Below are positions 18,345 to 26,233 of a DNA stretch of 64,000 nucleotides, piece by piece. How positions within the stretch are numbered: position 1 is the first letter of the stretch; each line of letters starts with the position of its first letter. Under the pieces are notes generated by a model. It had not been told where the DNA came from and searched no databases. It worked only from the letters and a program-made list of their open reading frames with translations. The translations under genes were made by a program, and so were the position numbers. Origin of the DNA: Cerasibacillus quisquiliarum (lineage in GTDB: Bacteria; Bacillota; Bacilli; Bacillales; Amphibacillaceae); the NCBI RefSeq assembly GCF_014202495.1, contig NZ_JACHHA010000001.1:294005-358004 (forward strand). Reading direction: 5' to 3'.

Positions 18345-20516
18345 ATGAGTAAAACAGTTGTGTTAGCGGAAAAGCCGTCTGTCGGACGGGATATTGCGCG
18401 CGTTTTAAAATGTGGCAAAAAGGGCAATGGATATTTTGAAGGAAAAAAATATATTGTCACATGGGCATTAGGACATCTTGTTACATTAGCTCAGCCAGAA
18501 GCTTACGATAAAAAATATAAAACTTGGAAGTTAGAAGATCTTCCGATGCTTCCAGATAAAATGAAATTAATCGTTATTCGTCAGACGGGAAAACAATTTA
18601 ATACAGTGAAGTCACAGCTTAACCGTAAAGACGTTAATGAGATTGTTATCGCGACAGATGCAGGGCGTGAAGGGGAGCTTGTTGCTCGCTGGATTATTGA
18701 AAAAGCACACGCTTGTAAACCGATAAAAAGATTATGGATTTCTTCAGTTACAGATAAAGCGATACGCGATGGATTTAACAACTTAAAACGAGGGAAAAAA
18801 TACGAGAATTTATATGCATCAGCTGTTGCACGAGCAGAAGCAGATTGGTATGTCGGCTTAAACGCGACACGCGCACTGACGACAAAATTTAATGCACAGT
18901 TATCGAGTGGTCGTGTACAGACCCCGACTTTAGCGATGGTGGCGATGCGTGAAGAAGTGATCCGTTCATTTAAACCAAAAGTATTTTATGAACTCAAAGC
19001 AGTAACAGGTCGCACAGTCACATGGACATGGCAAAATAAGCAAAAACAATCGCGCATTTTTTCAAAAGAAAAAGCAGAAAACATACTCGAACGTGTAAAA
19101 AACAAACCGTTAATTGTGACAGATGTTAATAAAAAACATCGTAAAAAATATGCACCACAATTATATGATTTAACGGAATTACAACGTGATGCGAATCGGA
19201 TATTTAATTTTTCAGGGAAAGAAACATTATCGATTATGCAGCGTTTATATGAGCGTCATAAAGTTCTAACGTACCCACGAACCGATTCACGCTATCTATC
19301 GACGGACATTGTACCAACAATAAATGAAAGATTAGATGCTTGTGGTGTGAACCAGTATGCAGCAACAGCTAGCCGTTTAAAACGAAAAAAATGGCAATTA
19401 CCAAAGTCAGTCGTTGATAATACAAAAATAACTGACCATCATGCCATTATCCCGACAGAAGAGCCGGTCATTTTAGAAGATTTGGATGCGAAGGAACGAA
19501 AAATATATGACCTTGTGATTAAGCGATTTTTATCTGTCCTTTCCGATCCATATGAATATGTAGAGTTAACATTGATAGGGCAAATAGATGGTGAAACTTT
19601 TATTGCTCGAGGAAATTTTGTGAAAAAACACGGGTGGAAATCATTATATGATCGTTCGTTTGATGATGATGAAGATGAAAAGCCAATTCCATTGATGAAG
19701 AAAGGTGACCGTGTTGAACATGTGGATGTTCGAATAGCTCAAGGTGAAACGGAACCACCTGAACGCTTTACAGAAGGTACCTTACTAAAAGCGATGGAAA
19801 ATCCAGCACGTTTTATGGATGAAGAAGATCAGCATCTTGCAAAAACATTACATGAAACGGGTGGCCTTGGTACAGTTGCAACAAGAGCTGATATCATTGA
19901 TAAATTGTTCAATAGTTCCCTCATGGAGAAACGTGGAAAATATATCTACCTAACGTTAAAAGGAAAACAACTTCTTGAGCTTGTGCCAGAAGATTTACGT
20001 TCACCTGCCTTGACTGCTGAATGGGAAAAGAAATTAAATCAAATTGCTCAAGGAAAATTACGTAAACGAGTTTTTATTTCAGAAATCAAATCATATACAA
20101 AAGAGATTGTGCATGAAATAAAAATGAGTGAGGCAACATTTAAACACGATAACATTACCGGTACACAATGTCCAGATTGCGGAAAGCTCATGCTTGAAGT
20201 CAAAAATAAACATGGACGAATGCTTGTCTGTCAAGACCGTTCATGTGGACACCGAAAAAACATTGCGAAAACGACCAATGCACGCTGTCCAAATTGTCAT
20301 AAACGAATGGAACTACGTGGTGAAGGTGAAGGGCGAACTTTTTATTGTCGTTGTGGTCATCGTGAGAAGTTATCAACTTTTAATAAACGCCGTCAACATG
20401 CGAAAAAACATCATGTATCACGTAAAGATGTCAATCGATATTTAAAGAAACAAGATGATGGCTTTAAAAATAATCCTTTTGCCGAGGCGTTAGCAAAGTT
20501 AAAGAAAAATGACTAA
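18345..20516 (+). CDS. topB: DNA topoisomerase III
   Basis: A 723-aa type IA topoisomerase that relaxes and decatenates DNA through single-strand passage. The Toprim domain begins VVLAEKPSVGRDIARVL and has the acidic triad region ATDAGREGE. The catalytic Tyr310 lies in LTYPRTDSRYLS. The C-terminus has zinc-finger-like cysteine sets (CPDCGK...CQDRSCG, then CPNCHK...CRCG) and a basic tail. Length matches the Bacillus TopB. AGAGAGGA precedes the ATG. It is a single gene. Confidence 0.97.
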   Translation: MSKTVVLAEKPSVGRDIARVLKCGKKGNGYFEGKKYIVTWALGHLVTLAQPEAYDKKYKTWKLEDLPMLPDKMKLIVIRQTGKQFNTVKSQLNRKDVNEIVIATDAGREGELVARWIIEKAHACKPIKRLWISSVTDKAIRDGFNNLKRGKKYENLYASAVARAEADWYVGLNATRALTTKFNAQLSSGRVQTPTLAMVAMREEVIRSFKPKVFYELKAVTGRTVTWTWQNKQKQSRIFSKEKAENILERVKNKPLIVTDVNKKHRKKYAPQLYDLTELQRDANRIFNFSGKETLSIMQRLYERHKVLTYPRTDSRYLSTDIVPTINERLDACGVNQYAATASRLKRKKWQLPKSVVDNTKITDHHAIIPTEEPVILEDLDAKERKIYDLVIKRFLSVLSDPYEYVELTLIGQIDGETFIARGNFVKKHGWKSLYDRSFDDDEDEKPIPLMKKGDRVEHVDVRIAQGETEPPERFTEGTLLKAMENPARFMDEEDQHLAKTLHETGGLGTVATRADIIDKLFNSSLMEKRGKYIYLTLKGKQLLELVPEDLRSPALTAEWEKKLNQIAQGKLRKRVFISEIKSYTKEIVHEIKMSEATFKHDNITGTQCPDCGKLMLEVKNKHGRMLVCQDRSCGHRKNIAKTTNARCPNCHKRMELRGEGEGRTFYCRCGHREKLSTFNKRRQHAKKHHVSRKDVNRYLKKQDDGFKNNPFAEALAKLKKND

Positions 20517-20521
20517 ACTGA

Positions 20522-20580
20522 CATGATGATACAATACGAGTTGCAAGCTAATTGCTTGCAACTCGTATGTCGTGTATCAT
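20522..20580. repeat. Long perfect hairpin downstream of topB without a T-tract
   Basis: A 15-bp perfect stem (20534-20548 with 20554-20568; ATACGAGTTGCAAGC arm, TAATT loop). It is continued outward by ATGATAC / GTATCAT after an internal loop. There is no run of T after it, so it is not a standard intrinsic terminator, though it may still end or protect the topB message. Confidence 0.6.
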
Positions 20581-20626
20581 AATAATTGGTATGCATAAAC
20601 TAAGAAATTAGGGAGGTATTACATAG

Positions 20627-20866
20627 ATGGCTTTTGTTATTTTAGATCCATGCAAAAATGAAAAAGCTGCAGAATGTGTTAGTGTCTGCCCAGTAGATTG
20701 TATTGAAGAAGGACCTGATCAATTTTATATAGATCCTGACGTATGTATTGACTGTGGAGCATGTCTCGCTGTCTGCCCAGTTGATGCTATCGTTGAAGAA
20801 TATGATCTCACACCAGAGCAAGAAGTTTATCTTGAGAAGGCAGAAGACTTTTTCGCTAATAGATAG
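20627..20866 (+). CDS. fer: Ferredoxin, 7Fe type
   Basis: A 79-aa electron carrier. Cysteines 9, 17, 21 and 25 and the set C40-x2-C43-x2-C46-x3-C50-P match the bacillus/Thermus group that holds one [3Fe-4S] and one [4Fe-4S] cluster. It is acidic, with a C-terminal helix DLTPEQEVYLEKAEDFF. It could serve cytochrome P450s, the Des desaturase or other reductases, though the genes are not linked. GGGAGGT precedes the ATG. Confidence 0.95.
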   Translation: MAFVILDPCKNEKAAECVSVCPVDCIEEGPDQFYIDPDVCIDCGACLAVCPVDAIVEEYDLTPEQEVYLEKAEDFFANR

Positions 20867-20899
20867 ACAGCTTTAAAGTATAATTGAACAGAGAGAGTC

Positions 20900-20938
20900 A
20901 TCAAAAAACCGCTAACCTCATCGGCTAGCGGTTTTATT
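20900..20938. terminator. Bidirectional terminator
   Basis: AAAACCGCTA / TAGCGGTTTT stem with runs of T in both directions, between fer and a convergent small gene. Confidence 0.85.
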
Positions 20939-20955
20939 TATATGTACGGGCTGAC

Positions 20956-21096
20956 TTAATGTTCTTTTTCTACTTTTTCAGCGAGTTTCGCAGCAATCCA
21001 GCGTTTAGCTGTCGCTTTTTCTACTTCATATACTTTTCCTGAACGAAGTAGTTGTCCACGGTATGCTGTTTGAACATTCATCTTTACTTTTTCCAT
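20956..21096 (-). CDS. Small 46-aa protein, phage-neck/head-like motif, function unknown
   Basis: The frame encodes MEKVKMNVQTAYRGQL followed by LRSGKVYEVEKATAKRWIA and an ending rich in Lys/Glu. AAAGGGG lies about 9 nt upstream of the ATG and a shared terminator lies downstream. The pattern V-x-T-A-Y-R-G-x-L ... G-x-x-Y-E-V ... A-x-R-W-I resembles short domains common in phage structural gene clusters, but it stands here as a single chromosomal gene. It is below the usual gene length cut-off. Confidence 0.7.
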   Translation of the reverse strand: MEKVKMNVQTAYRGQLLRSGKVYEVEKATAKRWIAAKLAEKVEKEH

Positions 21097-21304
21097 AAAA
21101 AATCGCCCCTTTAATACAAATCTACTTTAATTATAACAGGTTATGACATGTTTTTTAATTCGCGAGGACTAAATGAAACGAATTTGTTAATATATTGATA
21201 TAAAAGAGAAACAAATCTTCATTTCTCTCGATATATTTTCAAAATATATGCCATTTATTTTATTAAATTGTAAAATAAAATGATATAAAAATGAGGTGTT
21301 GTTC

Positions 21305-22279
21305 ATGTTTTTCGGAAATATTACTGATGTGCCTGGTATTAAAGTGGGACATATGGAAAATACGAAGGGATTAACAGGGTGCTCCGTTTTAGTGGTTGAG
21401 GAAGGGGCTGTTTGTGGTGTCGATGTACGTGGATCTGCACCAGGGACACGTGAAACCGATTTACTGGACCCGATTCATTTAGTGGACAAGGTTCATGCAA
21501 TCACCTTATCTGGGGGGAGTGCATTTGGTTTAGAAGCAGCAGATGGTGTCATGCAATATCTGGAGGAGCAGGGGATAGGTTTTGATGTCGGTGTCGCGAA
21601 AGTCCCGATAGTACCAGGTGCTGTCCTATTTGACTTGGCAGTAGGTGATGCTGAGATTCGCCCCGATAAAGCGATGGGGTATCAAGCTGCTAAACAAGCA
21701 AGAAAGGGCTCTTTTCCATTTGGTAATGTAGGTGCTGGATGTGGTGCGACCGTTGGAAAGATACTTGGAATGAAGCATTGTATGAAAGGTGGATTAGGCA
21801 GTGCCTCGATTCGTCTTGAAAATGGGATTGTTGTTGGCGCGATCGTTGCTGTGAATGCAGTTGGTGATATTCGTGATCCAAAGAATGGTTCGATATTAGC
21901 TGGTCCTATTAACCCAGAGACAAATGAAATTATGGACAGTATTGCTATTATGCAATCAAATCCCGAAACGTTTGCAAAGCCAGGAGCCAATACGACAATT
22001 GGTGTTGTTGCAGCCAATGTGACACTCACAAAAGCAGAAGCGAAAAAGATTGCTCAAATGACTCACAATGCTTTCGCTAAAACAATCTATCCAGCGCATA
22101 CGATGTTTGACGGTGATACGATTTTTGCACTCGGAACAGATAAACAATCAGCTTCGATTGATTTAATTGGTAGTATAGCTGTAAAAGTAATGGAAGAGGC
22201 AATTGTTCGTGCCATTACTTTTGCAGAAGAAGTAGAAAATATCCCTTCATATAAAAGTTTTAACAACGTTAATCGCTAA
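21305..22279 (+). CDS. P1 family peptidase (S58, DmpA-like aminopeptidase)
   Basis: A 324-aa member of the self-processing Ntn-type aminopeptidases. It starts NITDVPGIKVGH, has the family block DVRGSAPGTRETDLL and TLSGGSAFGLEAADGVM, and the cleavage/nucleophile region GANTTIGVV. Thr230 would become the N-terminal nucleophile after autocleavage between Asn and Thr. Such enzymes release N-terminal D- or L-amino acids or beta-peptides. ATG 21305 is chosen because GAGGTG is 7 nt upstream; GTG 21296 lies inside that site. Confidence 0.93.
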   Translation: MFFGNITDVPGIKVGHMENTKGLTGCSVLVVEEGAVCGVDVRGSAPGTRETDLLDPIHLVDKVHAITLSGGSAFGLEAADGVMQYLEEQGIGFDVGVAKVPIVPGAVLFDLAVGDAEIRPDKAMGYQAAKQARKGSFPFGNVGAGCGATVGKILGMKHCMKGGLGSASIRLENGIVVGAIVAVNAVGDIRDPKNGSILAGPINPETNEIMDSIAIMQSNPETFAKPGANTTIGVVAANVTLTKAEAKKIAQMTHNAFAKTIYPAHTMFDGDTIFALGTDKQSASIDLIGSIAVKVMEEAIVRAITFAEEVENIPSYKSFNNVNR

Positions 22280-22296
22280 TATATAAGCATTTACTT

Positions 22297-22311
22297 TTAT
22301 AATCTTAATAA
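22297..22311 (+). promoter_or_regulatory. PerR-box-like sequence upstream of the glutathione peroxidase gene
   Basis: TTATAATCTTAATAA differs at two positions from the PerR consensus TTATAATNATTATAA. The sequence is AT-rich, so chance is possible. Confidence 0.35.
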
Positions 22312-22317
22312 TCACTA

Positions 22318-22347
22318 TATAATAATTATTACATAGTAATTATTATA
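22318..22347 (+). promoter_or_regulatory. 30-bp inverted repeat just before the gpx ribosome site
   Basis: TATAATAATTA and TAATTATTATA are perfect 11-bp arms around an 8-nt centre. It contains a possible -10 (TATAAT) and ends at the ribosome site AAGAGGGG, so it could be an operator or an mRNA hairpin controlling initiation. Confidence 0.5.
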
Positions 22348-22360
22348 AAGAGGGGATGTT

Positions 22361-22906
22361 ATGTCTATATATCAATTTAAAGTAACAACATTAAAAGGAG
22401 AACAAGTGACTTTAGAACAGTTTAAAGATAAAGTTCTTTTAATCGTAAATACCGCAAGTAAGTGTAGATTTACATATCAGTTCGAGCAGTTACAACAGTT
22501 ATATTTAACGTTCGACAAACAAGATTTTGAAATACTAGGTTTCCCTTGTAATCAATTTGCTGAACAAGAACCTGGAACGAGTGATGAAGCAGCACAATTT
22601 TGCCGAGCAAACTATGGTGTATCATTTCCAATGTTTGCAAAAATTAATGTGAACGGTGTAAATGAGGATCCATTATTTCGTTATTTAAAACAAAAAGCAC
22701 CTTTCCGTGGCTTTGATGAAACAAATATAGAAGAAAAGTTGTTAAAAATGCGTCTTGCTAATGAATACCCAGAATGGTTAGTTGGAGATTCTATAAAGTG
22801 GAATTTTACAAAATTTCTAATTGATAAAGAGGGGACAGTTGTAAACCGATTTGAACCATCAGTTGAACCGACAACATTTGAAGATGAAATTAGACAATTA
22901 CTATGA
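22361..22906 (+). CDS. Glutathione peroxidase family protein (thiol peroxidase)
   Basis: A 181-aa thioredoxin-fold peroxidase. Peroxidatic Cys35 is in NTASKCRFT, the Gln/Cys loop is LGFPCNQF, and the Trp/Asn part is IKWNFTKFLID. A second Cys at about residue 64 may resolve the disulphide, so in Bacillaceae, which lack glutathione, reduction by thioredoxin is likely. AAGAGGGGATG precedes the start. A palindrome and a PerR-like box upstream suggest oxidative-stress control. It is somewhat longer than the 160-aa average because of an insert near MRLANEYPEWLVGD. Confidence 0.93.
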   Translation: MSIYQFKVTTLKGEQVTLEQFKDKVLLIVNTASKCRFTYQFEQLQQLYLTFDKQDFEILGFPCNQFAEQEPGTSDEAAQFCRANYGVSFPMFAKINVNGVNEDPLFRYLKQKAPFRGFDETNIEEKLLKMRLANEYPEWLVGDSIKWNFTKFLIDKEGTVVNRFEPSVEPTTFEDEIRQLL

Positions 22907-22944
22907 TGAAATGAAAAATTGAATGAACCATATAAAAATAAAAG

Positions 22945-22992
22945 AAGCGTATGAGATCAAATTTATTCATGTTGATTTCATACGCTTTTTTA
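22945..22992 (+). terminator. Terminator of the peroxidase gene
   Basis: A 16-bp stem with one G-T pair (AAGCGTATGAGATCAA arm), 11-nt loop, T6. Confidence 0.85.
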
Positions 22993-23176
22993 AAACTTTT
23001 CTGTAGATGATTGTATGTTTAATTTTTATCGTAATCTATTTTAGAAGTAATAAATACTGTTTCTGTCTTGTAATAGTTGTGTTTATACGAACTTTTATAA
23101 AAGTCTATTGTGAGAATGAATTAATTTTATTATCAACTATCGAAAATAACATTATTAAATAAATACACAGAAAATA

Positions 23177-23221
23177 TTGACTAACGAAAATGTTAATGCT
23201 ATGATACCTAATAAACATTAG
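23177..23221 (+). promoter_or_regulatory. Promoter with two candidate TetR operators
   Basis: TTGACT (23177-23182), 17-nt spacer, TATGAT (23200-23205). CTAAC-N6-GTTAA (23181-23196) lies in the spacer and CTAAT-N4-ATTAG (23208-23221) covers the start region. Both dyads share the half-site CTAA(C/T), which suits autorepression by the TetR-type regulator encoded directly downstream. Confidence 0.65.
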
Positions 23222-23236
23222 TTAGGTGGTGAGAAT

Positions 23237-23833
23237 ATGACACGAGAAAAGCTTATTTTAGCAGCAATTAATAATTTTTCTGAGCATGGCTATCATGGTG
23301 CTACGATGGCCAAAATAGCCAAAGACGTTGATATTAAGCCAGCTTCCATTTATTATTTTTTTAAAAATAAAGAGGAATTATTTAAAGCAGCTTTAGAACA
23401 TATTTTAGAAAACCATTTTACAAGTATGAAAAGAACATTTGAAACATCTAAAGCTAAACCAATTAATGATCTGTTGTGTAACTTATTGGATTCGATTGTA
23501 AAACATCATACGACTTATACTGAAGAAACGCGAGCATATGTAACAATGATTACTGCTCCAATTCCAAAAATAAAAGAAACTATTATGGCATATTTGGATT
23601 CATATCATACATGGCTCGTAAAACGATTATTGAACATAATCATATTGAATCATCCTGAATTAAATAGACATGATATTCGTAAATTAATTGATTACTTCAT
23701 CTTTATTGGTAATGGTCTTTTCTGGGGCGTCATTATTTATAATGAAACGTGTTTGCAAAAAAATATTGAACAAGCTCATTATTTAATAAATCAATATATA
23801 ATAGATAATTTTGGGAGGGAATACTTTGGATAA
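23237..23833 (+). CDS. TetR/AcrR family transcriptional regulator
   Basis: A 198-aa regulator. The N-terminal helix-turn-helix reads AINNFSEHGYHGATMAKIAKDVDIKPASIYYFFKNKEELF (residues about 9-48 in order). The rest is a helical ligand-binding domain with no close recognisable relative. AGGTGGTGAG precedes the ATG. Its stop overlaps the start of the permease gene, and two dyads lie over its own promoter, so it most likely represses the whole four-gene operon until a substrate or intermediate binds. Confidence 0.93.
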   Translation: MTREKLILAAINNFSEHGYHGATMAKIAKDVDIKPASIYYFFKNKEELFKAALEHILENHFTSMKRTFETSKAKPINDLLCNLLDSIVKHHTTYTEETRAYVTMITAPIPKIKETIMAYLDSYHTWLVKRLLNIIILNHPELNRHDIRKLIDYFIFIGNGLFWGVIIYNETCLQKNIEQAHYLINQYIIDNFGREYFG

Positions 23834-25145
23834 TGAAAAGAATAAATTAATAGACGATTACGAGTTAGAACCAGTTCCAGATGATAAAAGAAAAGGTTGG
23901 GTAAAATTAACTTTAGTTTGGATTGCAGGTATTATCGCCTTATCTGCCACCGCTTTAGGTGGCGCCCTCGGTAGTGGAATGTCACTTAATGAAGCAATCG
24001 TATCCACGTTAATTGGTACATTTTTATTATCTCTTATTAGTGTCATTTGTTGTATTGTCGGTGCGAAAACAGGTTTATCAACTTCATTAGTTTCATCTTT
24101 TGCTTTAGGAAGGTATGGCTCAATGGCTGTATCAGTTATTATAGCTATTTCTTTATTTGGTTGGTTTGGTGTCCAGCTTGATTTGTTTGGCTCAAGTTTA
24201 AATAAAGTTATTTTAGATGTATTTAATGTAAATATTTCTCCATCTTTGTTGATGATTATCGGTGGAATATTGATGACTATAACAGCAACCATCGGATATA
24301 ATGCAATAGAAAAACTAAGTGTTTTAGCTGTTCCGTTACTCGCCATACTATTAATAGGTTCCGTATATGTTGTAAGTTCTTCATTTACTTATGCTGAACT
24401 AAATACAGCTCCGCTAACAAGCACACCATTAACAATTGGAATGGGGATATCAGTAGTGATTGGTTCATTGGCTGTTGGTGCCATCATTGGACCAGATATT
24501 TCACGATATGCTAAGTCAGTAAAAGATGCAGTCATTTCATCGATGTTAGGTTACTTTGTCGGATATAGTATTGTGTTAATTATATCGGCGATCCTTGCAA
24601 AAGCAACATCTGAAGTTGATGTCGTTGCCATAATGATTGGCATTGGTTGGGGAACAGGTGGTATGCTTGTACTCATTTTAGCGCAATGGACGACAAACAA
24701 CACCAATTTATATTCGTCAGCACTAGGCTTTTCAGTCGTATTTAGACGTGTTTCTAAATATGTTTTAACGATCATTGCTGGTTTAATAGGAACGGCTTTT
24801 GCCATTGCAGGTATTTACACACAGTTTATTCCATTTTTAAATGTGTTAAGTATTTTAATACCACCAATTGGTGGAGTTTACACAGCTGATTTCATTTTTC
24901 GACATAAGCAGTATTCATTTAATAATATAGACAAGATACCTAAAATCAGATTATCTAGTCTACTAACATGGACATTAGCATCGATCGTTGCATTTATGAC
25001 AACGCCTGCACCAACAGGATTTGGTTTATTTACATTAACAGGTGCATCGGGTGTAGACGCGTTTTTATTTGCTTTTACACTTCAGTTCATTAGAGGTTTA
25101 ATTGGACAAAGAAGAACAGCTGAAAAAGGAGAGATCATTGTATGA
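23826..25145 (+). CDS. Cytosine/purine permease family protein (NCS1, CodB-like)
   Basis: A 439-aa membrane transporter with about twelve predicted helices, starting after a 35-residue polar N-terminus. Family features include GAxxGxxMSLxEA in helix 1 (GGALGSGMSLNEA) and IGPDISRYAKS in the middle. NCS1 carriers take up nucleobases, hydantoins or allantoin with H+ or Na+. The start is TTG 23826, with GGGAGGG 7 nt upstream and inside the regulator gene. The next gene overlaps by 4 nt (ATGA). Linkage to hydantoinase-like genes suggests a hydantoin or related ring compound as substrate (inference). Confidence 0.9.
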   Translation: MDNEKNKLIDDYELEPVPDDKRKGWVKLTLVWIAGIIALSATALGGALGSGMSLNEAIVSTLIGTFLLSLISVICCIVGAKTGLSTSLVSSFALGRYGSMAVSVIIAISLFGWFGVQLDLFGSSLNKVILDVFNVNISPSLLMIIGGILMTITATIGYNAIEKLSVLAVPLLAILLIGSVYVVSSSFTYAELNTAPLTSTPLTIGMGISVVIGSLAVGAIIGPDISRYAKSVKDAVISSMLGYFVGYSIVLIISAILAKATSEVDVVAIMIGIGWGTGGMLVLILAQWTTNNTNLYSSALGFSVVFRRVSKYVLTIIAGLIGTAFAIAGIYTQFIPFLNVLSILIPPIGGVYTADFIFRHKQYSFNNIDKIPKIRLSSLLTWTLASIVAFMTTPAPTGFGLFTLTGASGVDAFLFAFTLQFIRGLIGQRRTAEKGEIIV

Positions 25146-26233
25146 GATACTTAGGGATTGAAGAAATAGAAAATATAGCAATTGGCGCAGCTTTATTAGG
25201 AACAGGTGGTGGAGGCGATCCATATATTGGGAAGATAATGGCCATTCAAGCTATAGAAGAATTTGGTCCTATACCATTATTAGATATTACCGAACTGGAA
25301 GATGATGATATTGTTGTTCCATCAGCAATGATGGGAGCTCCGACTGTCATGGTAGAAAAAATTCCTAGTGGTGAAGAAGCATTAGCATCATTTAAAGCTT
25401 TAGAAAAAGTTCTAAACAAAAAAATAAAAGCAACCATGCCAATAGAAGCAGGGGGTGTCAATTCACTTCTTCCTTTGGCTTTGGCTGCAAGGATAGGTTT
25501 ACCTGTAGTAGATGGTGACGGCATGGGTAGAGCGTTCCCTGAATTACAAATGGTAACCTTCTATTTAGAAGGAGTATCTACAACGCCATTGGTTCTAGCA
25601 GATGAAAAGGGTAATAATCTCGTTTTAAATACAATAGATGGGCTGTGGGCCGAAAAGATTGCTCGTTCTGCCACAATGGTTATGGGTGGATCTGTAATGA
25701 ATGCAATCTATCCAATGACAGGTAGACAAGTAAAGCAATCAGCCATATACCGTACATTAACGTTAGAAGAAAAAATCGGGCGTACCATTCGTGAAGCAAA
25801 ATCAAATGGATTGAATGCTATAGATGAAGTGTTGACATTACTAAATGGATTTAAATTATTTACTGGAAAAATAGTAGATATTGATCGTCAAACGGATGGT
25901 GGATTTGTTAAAGGTCAAGCGAAGATTAGTGGTTTAGATTCAAACAAAGGTGAGAATGCTTATATAAATTTTCAAAATGAACATCTAATTGCTAAAACAG
26001 ATTCAAATATTTTATGTATGACACCTGATTTAATAACTGTATTGGATTCAGAAACTGCCTTACCAATTACTACAGAAGGCATGCGTTATGGTTCACGCGT
26101 GACATTAATTGGTATTCCGTGTGATGAAAAGTGGCGTACGCCAAAAGGAATCGAAGTTGCAGGTCCAAGATATTTTGGTTATGATTATGATTTTATTCCA
26201 GTTGAAAAATTAAATGAAAGGAATGATCAGTAG
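25142..26233 (+). CDS. DUF917 domain protein
   Basis: A 363-aa cytoplasmic protein of the DUF917 family. It begins LGIEEIENIAIGAALLGTGGGGDPYIG and has VPSAMMGAPTVMVEK and PIEAGGVNSLLPLALAARIGLPVVDGDGMGRAFPE blocks (each shown in part). DUF917 proteins are usually encoded next to hydantoinase/oxoprolinase genes, and related S-methylthiohydantoin desulfurase domains have been described, so a role in opening or modifying a hydantoin-like ring is likely. It overlaps the permease by 4 nt and the next gene by 1 nt, showing tight translational coupling. Confidence 0.9.
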   Translation: MRYLGIEEIENIAIGAALLGTGGGGDPYIGKIMAIQAIEEFGPIPLLDITELEDDDIVVPSAMMGAPTVMVEKIPSGEEALASFKALEKVLNKKIKATMPIEAGGVNSLLPLALAARIGLPVVDGDGMGRAFPELQMVTFYLEGVSTTPLVLADEKGNNLVLNTIDGLWAEKIARSATMVMGGSVMNAIYPMTGRQVKQSAIYRTLTLEEKIGRTIREAKSNGLNAIDEVLTLLNGFKLFTGKIVDIDRQTDGGFVKGQAKISGLDSNKGENAYINFQNEHLIAKTDSNILCMTPDLITVLDSETALPITTEGMRYGSRVTLIGIPCDEKWRTPKGIEVAGPRYFGYDYDFIPVEKLNERNDQ

